A DNA stretch of 64,000 nt. Origin: Microbacterium sp. (GTDB taxonomy: Bacteria; Actinomycetota; Actinomycetes; Actinomycetales; Microbacteriaceae). This document shows positions 51,573-59,678 of this stretch, piece after piece. The stretch spans positions 124,001 to 188,000 of the forward strand of contig NZ_JAPSIY010000001.1 of assembly GCF_031178445.1 (NCBI RefSeq), given 5' to 3'. The notes below the pieces were generated by a model that made no database searches, was not told the origin of the DNA, and saw only the letters and a list, made by a program, of their open reading frames with translations. The stretch's first letter is position 1. Each line of letters starts with the position of its first letter. Position numbers and translations under genes: made by a program.

Positions 51573-53233
51573 TTCTCGTTCTCCTTCTCAGCGCGGCGCT
51601 TCCTGCGCGCGCCCTTCTTCTCGGTCTTGCTCGCGGGGACGCTGCGCACCGTCGAGGTGAGCAGGTCGGGGTCGGCTGCCAGCTCGTCGCGCGCTGTGGT
51701 GATCTGCTGCACGCTCTCGGTGTCGAGCACCGAATCCTCGAAGGACGTGCGCTTCTCGCGGGGCGTCCGTGCCGCGCGGATGGCCGGCATGACCACCGAG
51801 AGCACGGCGAGCAGCAGGAGCGCGATCGCGATCGGGCTGACCACCTCGAAGAACGGCCTCGTCGGCAGGATCGCCAGAGTTCGCGCGAGGTTCTCCTCGG
51901 CGAGCGGGCCGAGCAGCAGCCCGAGCACCACAGGCCCTGCGGGCACCTGCATGCGCTTCATCAGCACGCCGATCACGCCGAACACGAGCATCGTGATCAC
52001 GGTCGACAGGCTGTTCGACGTCGCATACGTGCCGATCACGCAGAAGATCAGGATGCCGCTCCACAGGTACGGCTGCGGCACGTCGAGCAGCTTGACCATG
52101 CCCTTCATGCGCACCAGGCTCAGCGCCAGCGACAGCAGCGTCGCGATCAGCATGATGCCGGCGATCGAGACGACCAGGTCGGGGCGGTTCGAGAACAGCG
52201 TCGGCCCTGGCGTGATGCCCCAGATGATCATCGATCCGATCATGACGGCCATCACCGAGTCGCCGGGGATGCCGAGCGCCATCGTCGTGGTGAGCGACCC
52301 GCCCAGCGTCGCGCTGGAGGCGGTGTCGGATGCGGCGACGCCCTCGATCGAGCCCTTGCCGAACATCTCGGGGTGCTTCGAGACCTTGCGCGCCCGCTCC
52401 CACCCGATGAGGCCTGCGATGTCGCCGCCCGCGGCGGGGATCAGGCCGACGCCGAGGCCGACGGCACCGCCGACCGCCGTGGCGCGGCCGCCCTGCTTCA
52501 GCTCGGCGCGAGTGGGCCACCAGCGTCCGAGGCTCGAGATGGGGCGGACCTTCGACTGGCGATGGGTCAGCAGCTGATCGAACAGTTCGGCGATGCCGAA
52601 CAGCCCGATGATGACGGCGATGAAGTTCACTCCCTCGACGAGCTCGAGGACGCCGAAGGTGAAGCGCTGGTCGGCCGTGGCGGCGTAGGTGCCGACGGTG
52701 CCGAGCATGAGCCCGAAGAGTCCGGCGAGGATGCCCTTGAGCATCGACTTCGACGAGATGCCGATCATGATCGCGATGCCGAAGACGACCAGCGCGAACA
52801 ACTCCGGCGAGCGGAAGTAGTCGCGTGCGAAGCTCGCGATCGGCACCGCCGCGACCGAGAACAGCACGAGCGAGGCGAGGATGCCGACGGCCGAGACGAT
52901 CGCCGAGATCGTCAGCGCGAGACCGGCCCTGCCCTGTTTCGCCATCGGATAGCCGTCGAGTGTCGTGGCGATGGAGGCGGGTGTGCCGGGGGTGTTGATG
53001 AGGATCGACGGCACCCTGTCGCCGAAGTTCGCGGCGACGTAGATCGTGAGCAGCACCGCCAGGCCCTGCACGGGTTCGAGCGTCATGGTGAAGCCGGCGG
53101 CGAGCGCGACGGCCATCGTGGCGGTGATGCCGGGGAACGCGCCGACCATGAAGCCGAGCACGAGGCCGACGCCCATGTACAGCAGCATCGACACGTCGAG
53201 CAGGGAGTTCACTCCCTCGATGAAGGGGTTCAC
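51569..53233 (-). CDS. tctA: Tripartite tricarboxylate transporter large permease TctA
   Basis: A 554-residue permease with about twelve membrane helices and the TctA signatures GFMVGAFPGITATMAVALA near residue 25, NTPGTPASIATTLDGYPMAK near 75 and GVAASDTASSATLGGS near 315. The Lys/Arg-rich C-terminal tail (after about residue 500) is long for the family. The GTG at 53233 overlaps the tctB stop and has GAGGA upstream; longer in-frame starts would run into tctB. Confidence 0.92.
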   Translation of the reverse strand: MNPFIEGVNSLLDVSMLLYMGVGLVLGFMVGAFPGITATMAVALAAGFTMTLEPVQGLAVLLTIYVAANFGDRVPSILINTPGTPASIATTLDGYPMAKQGRAGLALTISAIVSAVGILASLVLFSVAAVPIASFARDYFRSPELFALVVFGIAIMIGISSKSMLKGILAGLFGLMLGTVGTYAATADQRFTFGVLELVEGVNFIAVIIGLFGIAELFDQLLTHRQSKVRPISSLGRWWPTRAELKQGGRATAVGGAVGLGVGLIPAAGGDIAGLIGWERARKVSKHPEMFGKGSIEGVAASDTASSATLGGSLTTTMALGIPGDSVMAVMIGSMIIWGITPGPTLFSNRPDLVVSIAGIMLIATLLSLALSLVRMKGMVKLLDVPQPYLWSGILIFCVIGTYATSNSLSTVITMLVFGVIGVLMKRMQVPAGPVVLGLLLGPLAEENLARTLAILPTRPFFEVVSPIAIALLLLAVLSVVMPAIRAARTPREKRTSFEDSVLDTESVQQITTARDELAADPDLLTSTVRSVPASKTEKKGARRKRRAEKENEK

Positions 53234-53748
53234 AGCGGGATCCTCAGGAGCATGCCGAACACGACGTAGACGAAGGCGGTGACGGCTGCGGAGTAGATGA
53301 CCAGACTCAGCCAACGGCGGTGGCCGTAGACGAGCATGAGCGAGGCCATCAGCAGGCCGGCCGCGACCGGGAACACCTCGATCCGGTAGCCGAACAGGAT
53401 CACGGATCCGAGCGACCACAGCGCGATGAAGGCGATGGAGATCGCGAGCGTCAGGCCGACGCGCAGGATGCCGCCTCGCTGGATGCGCTCGATGTCCTCA
53501 CGCCCGGGTGCGGGACGGGAGATCGCGATGACGAGCAGCAGCACGGCGACCACGACGGCGGATACGCCGATGACCGTGGGCCAGAAGCGCGCGTCGAGCT
53601 GGCCGGGCGAGGCCTCGCGACGCAGCGGGATCTGCACGGAGAGTGCGAGGTAGCCCGCCGCGATCGCGAGCGCCACCGCCGCGAACGCGATCTCCAGGGG
53701 GCGGGACGAAGCCGCCCCCTGATATTCGTCCTGCACGGCCGCGGACAT
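53230..53748 (-). CDS. tctB: Tripartite tricarboxylate transporter small permease TctB
   Basis: A 172-residue protein with four membrane helices, the poorly conserved small subunit of TTT carriers. The usual DARFWPTVIGV motif after the first helix is present. Start and stop overlap tctC and tctA by 1-4 nt, so the three subunits are translationally coupled. The ATG at 53748 is preferred to earlier codons that lie inside tctC. Confidence 0.9.
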   Translation of the reverse strand: MSAAVQDEYQGAASSRPLEIAFAAVALAIAAGYLALSVQIPLRREASPGQLDARFWPTVIGVSAVVVAVLLLVIAISRPAPGREDIERIQRGGILRVGLTLAISIAFIALWSLGSVILFGYRIEVFPVAAGLLMASLMLVYGHRRWLSLVIYSAAVTAFVYVVFGMLLRIPL

Positions 53749-54713
53749 CAGCCCAGCAGATCCTGGAACAGCGCGAACTGCTCGCCGACGTACTCCGTCC
53801 ATTCGGCCGAATCGCGGTACACGACGAGGTTTCCGGCGTCCGCCTGGAACTTCTGGTACGACTCCGATTCGACGGCCTCCTTGACGGCCGACTCGAGCTT
53901 CTCCTTGACGTCGTCCGGGAGGCCCTTCGGGGCGTAGATGCCGCCCCAGCCGCCGAACTCGACGTCGTCGCCGATCGCCTCGGCGACCGTGGGAACGTCC
54001 TCGGCATCCGGGTGGCGCTCGTCGTGCATCACCGCGAGGATCTTGACGGCGTCGCCCTGCGCGAGTGCCTCACCGAGACCCGATACGGCCGCGACCGTCT
54101 CACCGGATGCGGCAGCGGCGACAGCCGTGGCGCCGCCGTCGTACGGCACTGGCGTGAACTCGGCGCCGGTGGCGTCACCCAGACCGAGGGTGGCCGCCTC
54201 CCAGATGGACCCTGCCCCGGAGGTGGCGACGGTCACGGCGCCGGACTTCGCCTGCGCGACGAGGTCTTCGAGCGACTCGATGCCGCTGTTCGCACCGACG
54301 GTGACGACGCCCGGCGCGAGCATGATCTGGCCGAGCAGATCGTAGTTCTCGGGCAGGACCTTCGCGTCCTGCGTGGTGTTGAGCATAGCGATCTCGACGG
54401 GCGCGAAACCGATGACGTATCCGTCCGGGTCCTGCGCGCCGACGTACTCCATGGCCAGCGCGCCTGCGGCGCCCGGCATGTTCTCGGGGATGACGCTGAC
54501 GTCGAGGATCTTCTCGAGCTCGGTTGCCAGGGCGCGCGACGACAGGTCGGATCCGCCGCCCGGGTTCGCCTGGATGATCAGGCGGATGTCCTTCTCGGGG
54601 TAGGTCGACTCCGGGCTGCTCTCCTCGACCTTGGTGCAGCCGGCCAGGACGAGCGCGGTTGCGGCGACGGCGGCGATCGCTGCGGCCGTTCGGGACATAC
54701 GGATGCGGGGCAT
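53748..54713 (-). CDS. tctC: Tripartite tricarboxylate transporter binding lipoprotein TctC
   Basis: A 321-residue substrate-binding protein. It has the lipobox LVLAGCTK (Cys near residue 26), then a Bug/TctC-type domain opening with YPEKDIRLIIQANPGGGSDL and containing NMPGAAGALAMEYVGAQDPD. TctC proteins bind carboxylates such as citrate and related acids. It is the first gene of the operon. A 34-bp palindrome upstream marks the regulated promoter. Confidence 0.92.
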   Translation of the reverse strand: MPRIRMSRTAAAIAAVAATALVLAGCTKVEESSPESTYPEKDIRLIIQANPGGGSDLSSRALATELEKILDVSVIPENMPGAAGALAMEYVGAQDPDGYVIGFAPVEIAMLNTTQDAKVLPENYDLLGQIMLAPGVVTVGANSGIESLEDLVAQAKSGAVTVATSGAGSIWEAATLGLGDATGAEFTPVPYDGGATAVAAAASGETVAAVSGLGEALAQGDAVKILAVMHDERHPDAEDVPTVAEAIGDDVEFGGWGGIYAPKGLPDDVKEKLESAVKEAVESESYQKFQADAGNLVVYRDSAEWTEYVGEQFALFQDLLG

Positions 54714-54760
54714 CTTTGCTCCTCGGTGCTGGTCGACCGGGTTGTCGACGATCGCGAGCG

Positions 54761-54794
54761 TATCAGTGTCGACTGTTAACAGTCAACACTGATA
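54761..54794. promoter_or_regulatory. 34-bp palindromic operator of the tct operon
   Basis: The sequence TATCAGTGT-cg-ACTGTTAACAGT-ca-ACACTGATA is a palindrome except for its 2-nt spacers. It starts 48 bp upstream of tctC, between that gene and the 3' end of the GntR gene. The core GACTGTTRACAG recurs in front of the GntR gene itself. Confidence 0.88.
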
Positions 54795-54830
54795 GAACGA
54801 GTGGGCGTCTGCGCCGCGCGCTCGGGTGGC

Positions 54831-55496
54831 TCAGGAACCCTGCGCGGTGAGCTCGCTCAGCATCCGCTCGCGCGCGCCGTCCAGGTGGGCCGTAAGCACC
54901 TCCGCCGCTGCGGTCGCATCCCCGCCGCGCATGACGTCCATCAGCGCGACATGATCTGCGGCCGAATCGTGCAGGTCGTCGTCGTGGTTGATCGTGACGT
55001 CCAGCAGGGCGGTGAACGTCGGCAGGTACTGACGCCACGCGCCTTCGAGGCGCGGGTGATCGGCGAGCGCGTAGATCTGCGAATGGAAGTCGAGGTCGGC
55101 GACCACGAAAGCGGCATGATCCCCGGCGTCCGCCGCCTCGGTCATCCGGCGCACGGCATCCTCCATCGCAGCCCAGCGGGCGCCGTCCGCGACACGTATC
55201 GCACGCGACAGCGCCAGCTGCTCGAGCGCACCCCGCAGACTGTAAAGCTGGTCGACGTCGTCGCGCGTGAGACCGACGACGAAGACGCCACGCGGTCGCT
55301 GGATGCGTACCAGCTTCTCGAAACTGAGCTGAGTGAGCGCATCACGGACGGGTCCGCGGCTCACCGTGAACTCCTCTGCGAGCGCCTCCTCGGTGATCCG
55401 CTCGCCCGGGGCGATCTCTCCACGCACGATGCGCTGGCGCAGGACGTTGGCGATCTGCGCGCCGAGCGACTCTCCGCGCTTCACTGTGTCGGCCAT
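54831..55496 (-). CDS. GntR family regulator, FadR/FCD subfamily
   Basis: A 221-residue regulator with a GntR winged helix (IVRGEIAPGERITEEALAEE, then FTVSRGPVRDALTQLSFEKL) and an FCD ligand domain with the metal-binding pattern DLDFHSQIYALADHPRL followed by a C-terminal His (AADHVALMDVM). FCD domains typically bind carboxylic acids, matching control of the downstream tctCBA-aldolase operon. The related operator at 55506-55522 suggests autoregulation. Confidence 0.92.
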   Translation of the reverse strand: MADTVKRGESLGAQIANVLRQRIVRGEIAPGERITEEALAEEFTVSRGPVRDALTQLSFEKLVRIQRPRGVFVVGLTRDDVDQLYSLRGALEQLALSRAIRVADGARWAAMEDAVRRMTEAADAGDHAAFVVADLDFHSQIYALADHPRLEGAWRQYLPTFTALLDVTINHDDDLHDSAADHVALMDVMRGGDATAAAEVLTAHLDGARERMLSELTAQGS

Positions 55497-55505
55497 GGCC
55501 CTCCC

Positions 55506-55522
55506 CTGTTGACTGTTGACAG
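55506..55522. promoter_or_regulatory. Probable second GntR operator (autoregulatory)
   Basis: CTGTTGACTGTTGACAG lies 10 bp upstream of the GntR start and shares GACTGTTRACAG with the centre of the palindrome at 54761-54794. It also lies 25 bp upstream of the mgtE -10-like box, so binding here could touch both divergent genes. Confidence 0.65.
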
Positions 55523-55597
55523 AGTACAGCCTGTCGATCCTCCGTTAGGCTTTACAGGTCGACGTCTCACGAGGAACAGGAAGCGAGGTGGTGCCGC

Positions 55598-55660
55598 ATG
55601 TCCAGTGACAGTCACAGTCGCAGACACGTTCTCCCTCCCGCTTCCGCACCGCTCGGCTGA
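55598..55660 (+). CDS. 20-codon leader ORF upstream of mgtE
   Basis: In the roughly 200-nt mgtE leader, GAGGTGG followed 6 nt later by ATG opens a 20-residue ORF, MSSDSHSRRHVLPPASAPLG. The peptide is Ser/Arg-rich, then has a Pro-Pro and further prolines before the stop, features that can slow or destabilise ribosomes. Mg2+-transporter leader ORFs of this type are known in enteric bacteria and mycobacteria. The match here is by position and composition only. Confidence 0.5.
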   Translation: MSSDSHSRRHVLPPASAPLG

Positions 55661-55739
55661 GTCGCGAACGCGGCGTCTCTCTGCGACGCACTCCCGCGAT
55701 CGTCTCCGCATGCCTCCTCCAGCCATGCGCTCCGCGCGG

Positions 55740-55756
55740 TGCCTTCCCCGAAGGCA
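55740..55756 (+). promoter_or_regulatory. Hairpin covering the mgtE ribosome-binding site
   Basis: TGCCTTC-CCC-GAAGGCA forms a perfect 7-bp stem with a 3-nt loop ending 2 nt before the mgtE ATG. Its right arm contains GAAGG, the only Shine-Dalgarno-like sequence, so the folded form should block initiation. Upstream GC-rich stems (for example GCGTC/GACGC around 55673-55690) could compete with it. Confidence 0.6.
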
Positions 55757-55758
55757 TC

Positions 55759-57120
55759 ATGATGACTCCCACTCAGCTCCAGAACGTCGCCGACGCCGCC
55801 GACTCGATCTCTCAGCTCATCGCGCGCGGTGACCTCGCCGGCGCATCTGCATTGCTCACGCCTCTTGCGATACCGGAGCTCGTCGAGCTCTTCGATCGGC
55901 TCAGCACCGAGCACGCAGCGATCGTCTACCGCCTGCTGGCGAAGCCGCGGGCACTCGGCGTCTTCGAGGCTCTGTCGCCCGGCAGCAGGGGCGACCTCGT
56001 CGGCGCGCTGCGCAACGTCGAGGTGACGAGCCTGTTCGCCGAGATGGACCCCGATGACCGGGTGTGGCTGCTCGACGAGCTTCCCGCCTCCGTCGCCCCG
56101 AAGCTCCTGCGCGGTCTCACCCGCCAGGAGCGTGACCTCACCTCCGGGATGCTCGGCTACCCGCAGGATTCGATCGGCCGCCGGATGAGCCCCGAGTTCG
56201 TGACGGCCCATCCGCAGCTCACCGTGGCCGAGACGTTCTCCCGCGTGCGGGCCGCACTCGACAGCGCCGAGACGGTGTACACGCTGCCGGTGACCGACGA
56301 GGTCCGCCGCGTCGTCGGCGTCGTGAGTCTGCGCGACCTGATGTCGGCCGACGAGAGCACCCTCGTGAAGGACCTCATGAGCGACGCGCAGGTCGCGATG
56401 GTGTCGGAGGAGGCCGAGACCGCCGCCCGCCGCATGACCGACTTCGGCCTGCTGGCGCTGCCCATCGTCGACAGCGAGGAACGACTGGTCGGCATCGTCA
56501 CGATCGACGACGCCGCCCGCATCCTGAAGCAGGAGGAGAGCGAGGATGCCGCGAGGCAGGGTGGAGTGGAGCCGCTGCGGCGCTCCTACCTGTCGACGCC
56601 CATCCGCCTGCTGGTCCGCTCCCGCGTGGTCTGGCTGCTGGTGCTCGCCGTCGGCGCGACGCTCACCGTGCAGGTGCTCGACGCGTTCGAGGCGACGCTG
56701 GCTCAGATGACGGTGCTGGCGCTGTTCGTGCCGCTGCTGATCGGCACCGGCGGCAATACGGGCAACCAGGCGGCGACCACCGTGACGCGCTCTCTCGCCT
56801 TGGGCGAGGTGACCCCGGGCGATGTGCGCAGGGTGCTCTCTCGTGAGATCCGAGTCGGCTTCAGTCTCGGTCTGCTGCTGGGCCTGCTCGGATTCGCACT
56901 GGCCGGGCTCGTCTACGACTGGCACGTCGGCCTGGTGATCGGGCTCACCCTGGTCGCGGTGTGCACCGTGGCGGCATCCATCGGCGGCATCATGCCGCTC
57001 GCCGCACGCGCCATCAAGGTCGACCCCGCGGTCTTCTCCAATCCGTTCATCACGACCTTCGTCGACGCGACCGGGCTGATCATCTACTTCCTGATCGCGA
57101 GGGCAGTGCTCGGCATCTGA
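55759..57120 (+). CDS. mgtE: Magnesium transporter MgtE
   Basis: A 453-residue MgtE channel. It has an N-terminal superhelical domain (residues 1-130), two CBS domains (about 135-255, for example SPEFVTAHPQLTVAETFSRV and LLALPIVDSEERLVGIVTID) that sense cytosolic Mg2+, the plug helix, and five membrane helices with the selectivity segment LLIGTGGNTGNQAATTVTRS near 330. Two adjacent ATG codons follow GAAGG. The leader ORF and hairpin upstream suggest control at the RNA level. Confidence 0.95.
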   Translation: MMTPTQLQNVADAADSISQLIARGDLAGASALLTPLAIPELVELFDRLSTEHAAIVYRLLAKPRALGVFEALSPGSRGDLVGALRNVEVTSLFAEMDPDDRVWLLDELPASVAPKLLRGLTRQERDLTSGMLGYPQDSIGRRMSPEFVTAHPQLTVAETFSRVRAALDSAETVYTLPVTDEVRRVVGVVSLRDLMSADESTLVKDLMSDAQVAMVSEEAETAARRMTDFGLLALPIVDSEERLVGIVTIDDAARILKQEESEDAARQGGVEPLRRSYLSTPIRLLVRSRVVWLLVLAVGATLTVQVLDAFEATLAQMTVLALFVPLLIGTGGNTGNQAATTVTRSLALGEVTPGDVRRVLSREIRVGFSLGLLLGLLGFALAGLVYDWHVGLVIGLTLVAVCTVAASIGGIMPLAARAIKVDPAVFSNPFITTFVDATGLIIYFLIARAVLGI

Positions 57121-57137
57121 CCGCGCGGGCCTTTTCC

Positions 57138-58175
57138 TCAGAGGTACCCGCAGAACGTCATGGTGACGAGGGTGGTGGCCGTCACGAGGATCCAGAGGAC
57201 GGCCCCGAGGATGAGCGGCTTCCACCCGGCCACCCGGATCGCCCGCAGGTCGGTCGACAGTCCGATGCCGGCGAGGGCGGTCGCGACCAGGAAGACGCTG
57301 ACCTCCTTCAGCATCTCCCCCGTCGTCGGCGGGATGACGCCCGCGGAGTTGAGCAGCGCGACCGCGACGAAGCCGATCAGGAACCACGGCACGAGCGTCA
57401 GGGCCTTGGAAACCGAGAACCCGGGCTCGTTCTTCCGGCGTCGGGCGTCGACGACGGCCAGGCCGACACTCACCGGGATGATCATCAGCGTGCGCACGAG
57501 CTTGACCACCACGGCGACGCCGAGCGATGCAGCCCCGTAGACACTGGCGGCGGCGACGACGGAGCTGGTGTCGTTGACCGCGGTCCCGGCGAGGAGGCCG
57601 AACGCATCCGGCGACATCCCGAGTGCGTGCCCGAGGAAGGGGAACGCGACGACGGCGAGGACGTTGAACAGGAAGATCGTGGAGACGGCATAGGCGACCG
57701 ACGAGTTCCTGGCCCGGATGACCGGAGAGACGGCCGCGATGGCGGATGCTCCGCAAATGGCCGTCCCGACTCCGATGAGGGTGGTGACAGCGGAGTCGAT
57801 CCGCAGGGCGCGGCCCAGCGCCCAGGCCGCGAGCAGGCAGACCGCGAGCGAGATCAGCATCACGGGAAGCGATCGGACGCCCACCTGCACGACGGCGCCG
57901 ATCGAGAGCTGCGCGCCGAGCAGCACCACCGCGCATTGCAGCACGAACTTCGACGCGAACGTCACGCCGGCCATCAGCAGGCGAGCGGGACGGCGGACGA
58001 CGGCGATCAGCACACCGATGAGCACCGCCGGTATCGCGGCGCCGAGCAACGGGGCCCACCCGCCGATCGCTGTCGCCATCGCCGCGATGGCCGCACAGGT
58101 CGCCAGCCCGGGGAGGACCTCGACGACCCCGACCGTGGTCCCTCTTGGCGATGCGGCGATCTCGGAGCTTTCCAT
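57138..58175 (-). CDS. YeiH/PSE family putative sulfate exporter-type transporter
   Basis: A 345-residue membrane protein with about ten helices and the YeiH family signatures: FVLQCAVVLLGAQLSIGAV near 75, GVGTAICGASAIAAVSPVIR near 130, AFPFLGHALGMSPDAFGLLA and AGTAVNDTSSVVAAASVYG near 190. Some members are linked to sulfonate or sulfite handling, but transport is rarely proven. A GGAGAT site lies at the ATG (58175). It is divergent from a LysR gene with a strong palindrome between them, the usual arrangement for this family. Confidence 0.85.
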   Translation of the reverse strand: MESSEIAASPRGTTVGVVEVLPGLATCAAIAAMATAIGGWAPLLGAAIPAVLIGVLIAVVRRPARLLMAGVTFASKFVLQCAVVLLGAQLSIGAVVQVGVRSLPVMLISLAVCLLAAWALGRALRIDSAVTTLIGVGTAICGASAIAAVSPVIRARNSSVAYAVSTIFLFNVLAVVAFPFLGHALGMSPDAFGLLAGTAVNDTSSVVAAASVYGAASLGVAVVVKLVRTLMIIPVSVGLAVVDARRRKNEPGFSVSKALTLVPWFLIGFVAVALLNSAGVIPPTTGEMLKEVSVFLVATALAGIGLSTDLRAIRVAGWKPLILGAVLWILVTATTLVTMTFCGYL

Positions 58176-58225
58176 ATCTCCACTGTCGGAGACAGCACGT
58201 CCGCCGGCTACGGGGCAGGATCTTG

Positions 58226-58254
58226 TACGGTTACAACGAGGAGTTGTGACCGTA
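58226..58254. promoter_or_regulatory. LysR operator overlapping the regulator start
   Basis: TACGGTTACAAC (58226-58237) and GTTGTGACCGTA (58243-58254) form a 12-bp inverted repeat with one mismatch and a 5-nt spacer. It contains a T-N11-A core and ends on the first base of the LysR start codon, 50 bp from the YeiH-type gene. Confidence 0.82.
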
Positions 58255-59192
58255 TGGAGATCGTCGACATCCGTCCGCTGCGCGCCGTCGTGCACGTCGC
58301 CGATGAGGGCAGCATCTCGCGCGCGGCCCGATCGCTGGGTGTGACCCAGCAGGCGCTGTCGGCTCGGATCCGGGCGTTCGAGAGAGAGATCGACGTCGAG
58401 ATCCTGCACCGGTCTCCCCGCGGGTCCGCACTCACCGCGGAGGGCGACCTCGTCGTGACCTGGGCGCGGGAAGCCCTCGCGGCGATGGACGGATTCAACG
58501 CCGCCATCGGCTCTCTGCGCCACCGCTCCGCGACGGAGCTGGTGATCGCCGTCAGTCAGACCGTGGCAGCGCATCTGCTTCCCGGGTGGGTGGCTGCCCT
58601 GCATCGGCGCCAGATCGCCCGCGATCAGCAGCCCTCCCCCATCGTCCTCGACACGGCCAACAGCGACGAGGTCATCCGCAAGGTGCACGGCGGCGAATGC
58701 GCGCTCGGGTTCATCGAGACGCCGAGCATCCCGACCGGGCTCGGCTCACGCGTGGTGCGCTGGGACTCGATGGTCGTCGCCGTCGGCCTGCAGCATCCGT
58801 GGGCGCGCCGCAGCAGCGTGGACTTCGCCGAGATCGCGGCGACGCCGCTGGTAGTGCGCGAACCGGGCAGCGGAACCAGGGCCGCACTCGATCAGGTGCT
58901 GAGCGCGGCGGGGTATTCCGCCGCGGCACCGGCATCGGTGCTGTCGACCGAAGCCGCGGTGAGGTCCGCGGCGATCGCGGGGATCGCACCCGCCGTACTC
59001 AGCGAGCTCGCCGTCGCCGACGATGCTGCGCTCGGTCGGCTGCACCCCCTGCAGCTCGCGCCTGTTCCCTTGCGCAGGCCCATCACCGCGCTCTGGCGGG
59101 GCGGGGCGCGCGACGTGCACGGCATCGCCCGCGAGCTGGTCGAGGTCGCCGCATCAGCAGCGGCACCGACCTCGGGAGCCGTCAGGCCCTGA
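58254..59192 (+). CDS. LysR family transcriptional regulator
   Basis: A 312-residue regulator with the N-terminal LysR helix-turn-helix (VVHVADEGSISRAARSLGVT, then QQALSARIRAFEREIDVEIL) and a type 2 periplasmic-binding effector domain (ECALGFIETPSIPTGLGSRV; REPGSGTRAALDQVLSAAGY). It is of the CysB/YeiE-like group. The ATG at 58254 has no clear Shine-Dalgarno and overlaps its own operator. Divergence from the YeiH-type exporter points to control of that gene. Confidence 0.92.
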   Translation: MEIVDIRPLRAVVHVADEGSISRAARSLGVTQQALSARIRAFEREIDVEILHRSPRGSALTAEGDLVVTWAREALAAMDGFNAAIGSLRHRSATELVIAVSQTVAAHLLPGWVAALHRRQIARDQQPSPIVLDTANSDEVIRKVHGGECALGFIETPSIPTGLGSRVVRWDSMVVAVGLQHPWARRSSVDFAEIAATPLVVREPGSGTRAALDQVLSAAGYSAAAPASVLSTEAAVRSAAIAGIAPAVLSELAVADDAALGRLHPLQLAPVPLRRPITALWRGGARDVHGIARELVEVAASAAAPTSGAVRP

Positions 59193-59197
59193 AGGGC

Positions 59198-59659
59198 TCA
59201 GCCTCGGTCCGGGCCATCCGGCGCGTCGGGCTCCTCGCCCTCCGCCGCTACCGCCCGCGGCTGCCACAGCACGATCTCGGTCGACCGGCGGATGCGGCGA
59301 CCGGACGGGACGGTGACGATGGATCCCGTCACTCCCGCCGCGAACACCCGCACGCCCGGACGGTTCTCCCGTTCTGCGCGCAGCGCCCCTTCGAGATCGG
59401 TGACCCGGCGGCGCAGCATCCGCACCTCGTCCTCCAGGTCGAGCAGGCGCGCGATCGCGGGCAGGCTCATCCCCTCGCTCGACAACTGCGCGACCTCGCG
59501 GAGCTGCTCGATGTCACGCATCGAGTAGCGCCGCGAGCCGCCGCGGGTCCGGCCGGGCACCACCAGGCCGATGCGGTCGTACTGCCGCAACGTCTGAGGG
59601 TGCATACCGGCCAGCTCCGCAGCCACCGCGATCGCGAAGAGAGGGGAATCGGCATCCAT
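59198..59659 (-). CDS. hspR: Heat-shock repressor HspR (MerR family)
   Basis: HspR binds HAIR sites to repress dnaK and clpB operons and needs DnaK as co-repressor. The 153-residue protein has the MerR winged helix (FAIAVAAELAGMHPQTLRQY, then PGRTRGGSRRYSMRDIEQLR) and a coiled coil (LEDEVRMLRRRVTDLEGALR). An extra C-terminal tail with a hydrophobic/basic strand is also present. It is the last gene of dnaK-grpE-dnaJ-hspR, so it is autoregulated through the HAIR sites before dnaK. Confidence 0.94.
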   Translation of the reverse strand: MDADSPLFAIAVAAELAGMHPQTLRQYDRIGLVVPGRTRGGSRRYSMRDIEQLREVAQLSSEGMSLPAIARLLDLEDEVRMLRRRVTDLEGALRAERENRPGVRVFAAGVTGSIVTVPSGRRIRRSTEIVLWQPRAVAAEGEEPDAPDGPDRG

Positions 59660-59678
59660 GATCAGGCCTGCTCCTGCA

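Noticed and set aside
55541..55600. Possible M-box magnesium riboswitch before mgtE (GTTAGGC near the leader start)
   Set aside because: Only a few bases resemble the M-box start; the following conserved core and long-range pairings are not found. The leader ORF and SD hairpin explain the region better.
55612..58059. 815-codon open frame on the minus strand
   Set aside because: It lies antisense to mgtE and runs on into the YeiH-type gene region in another frame. The translation is Arg/His-rich low-complexity sequence without domains, a GC-bias shadow.
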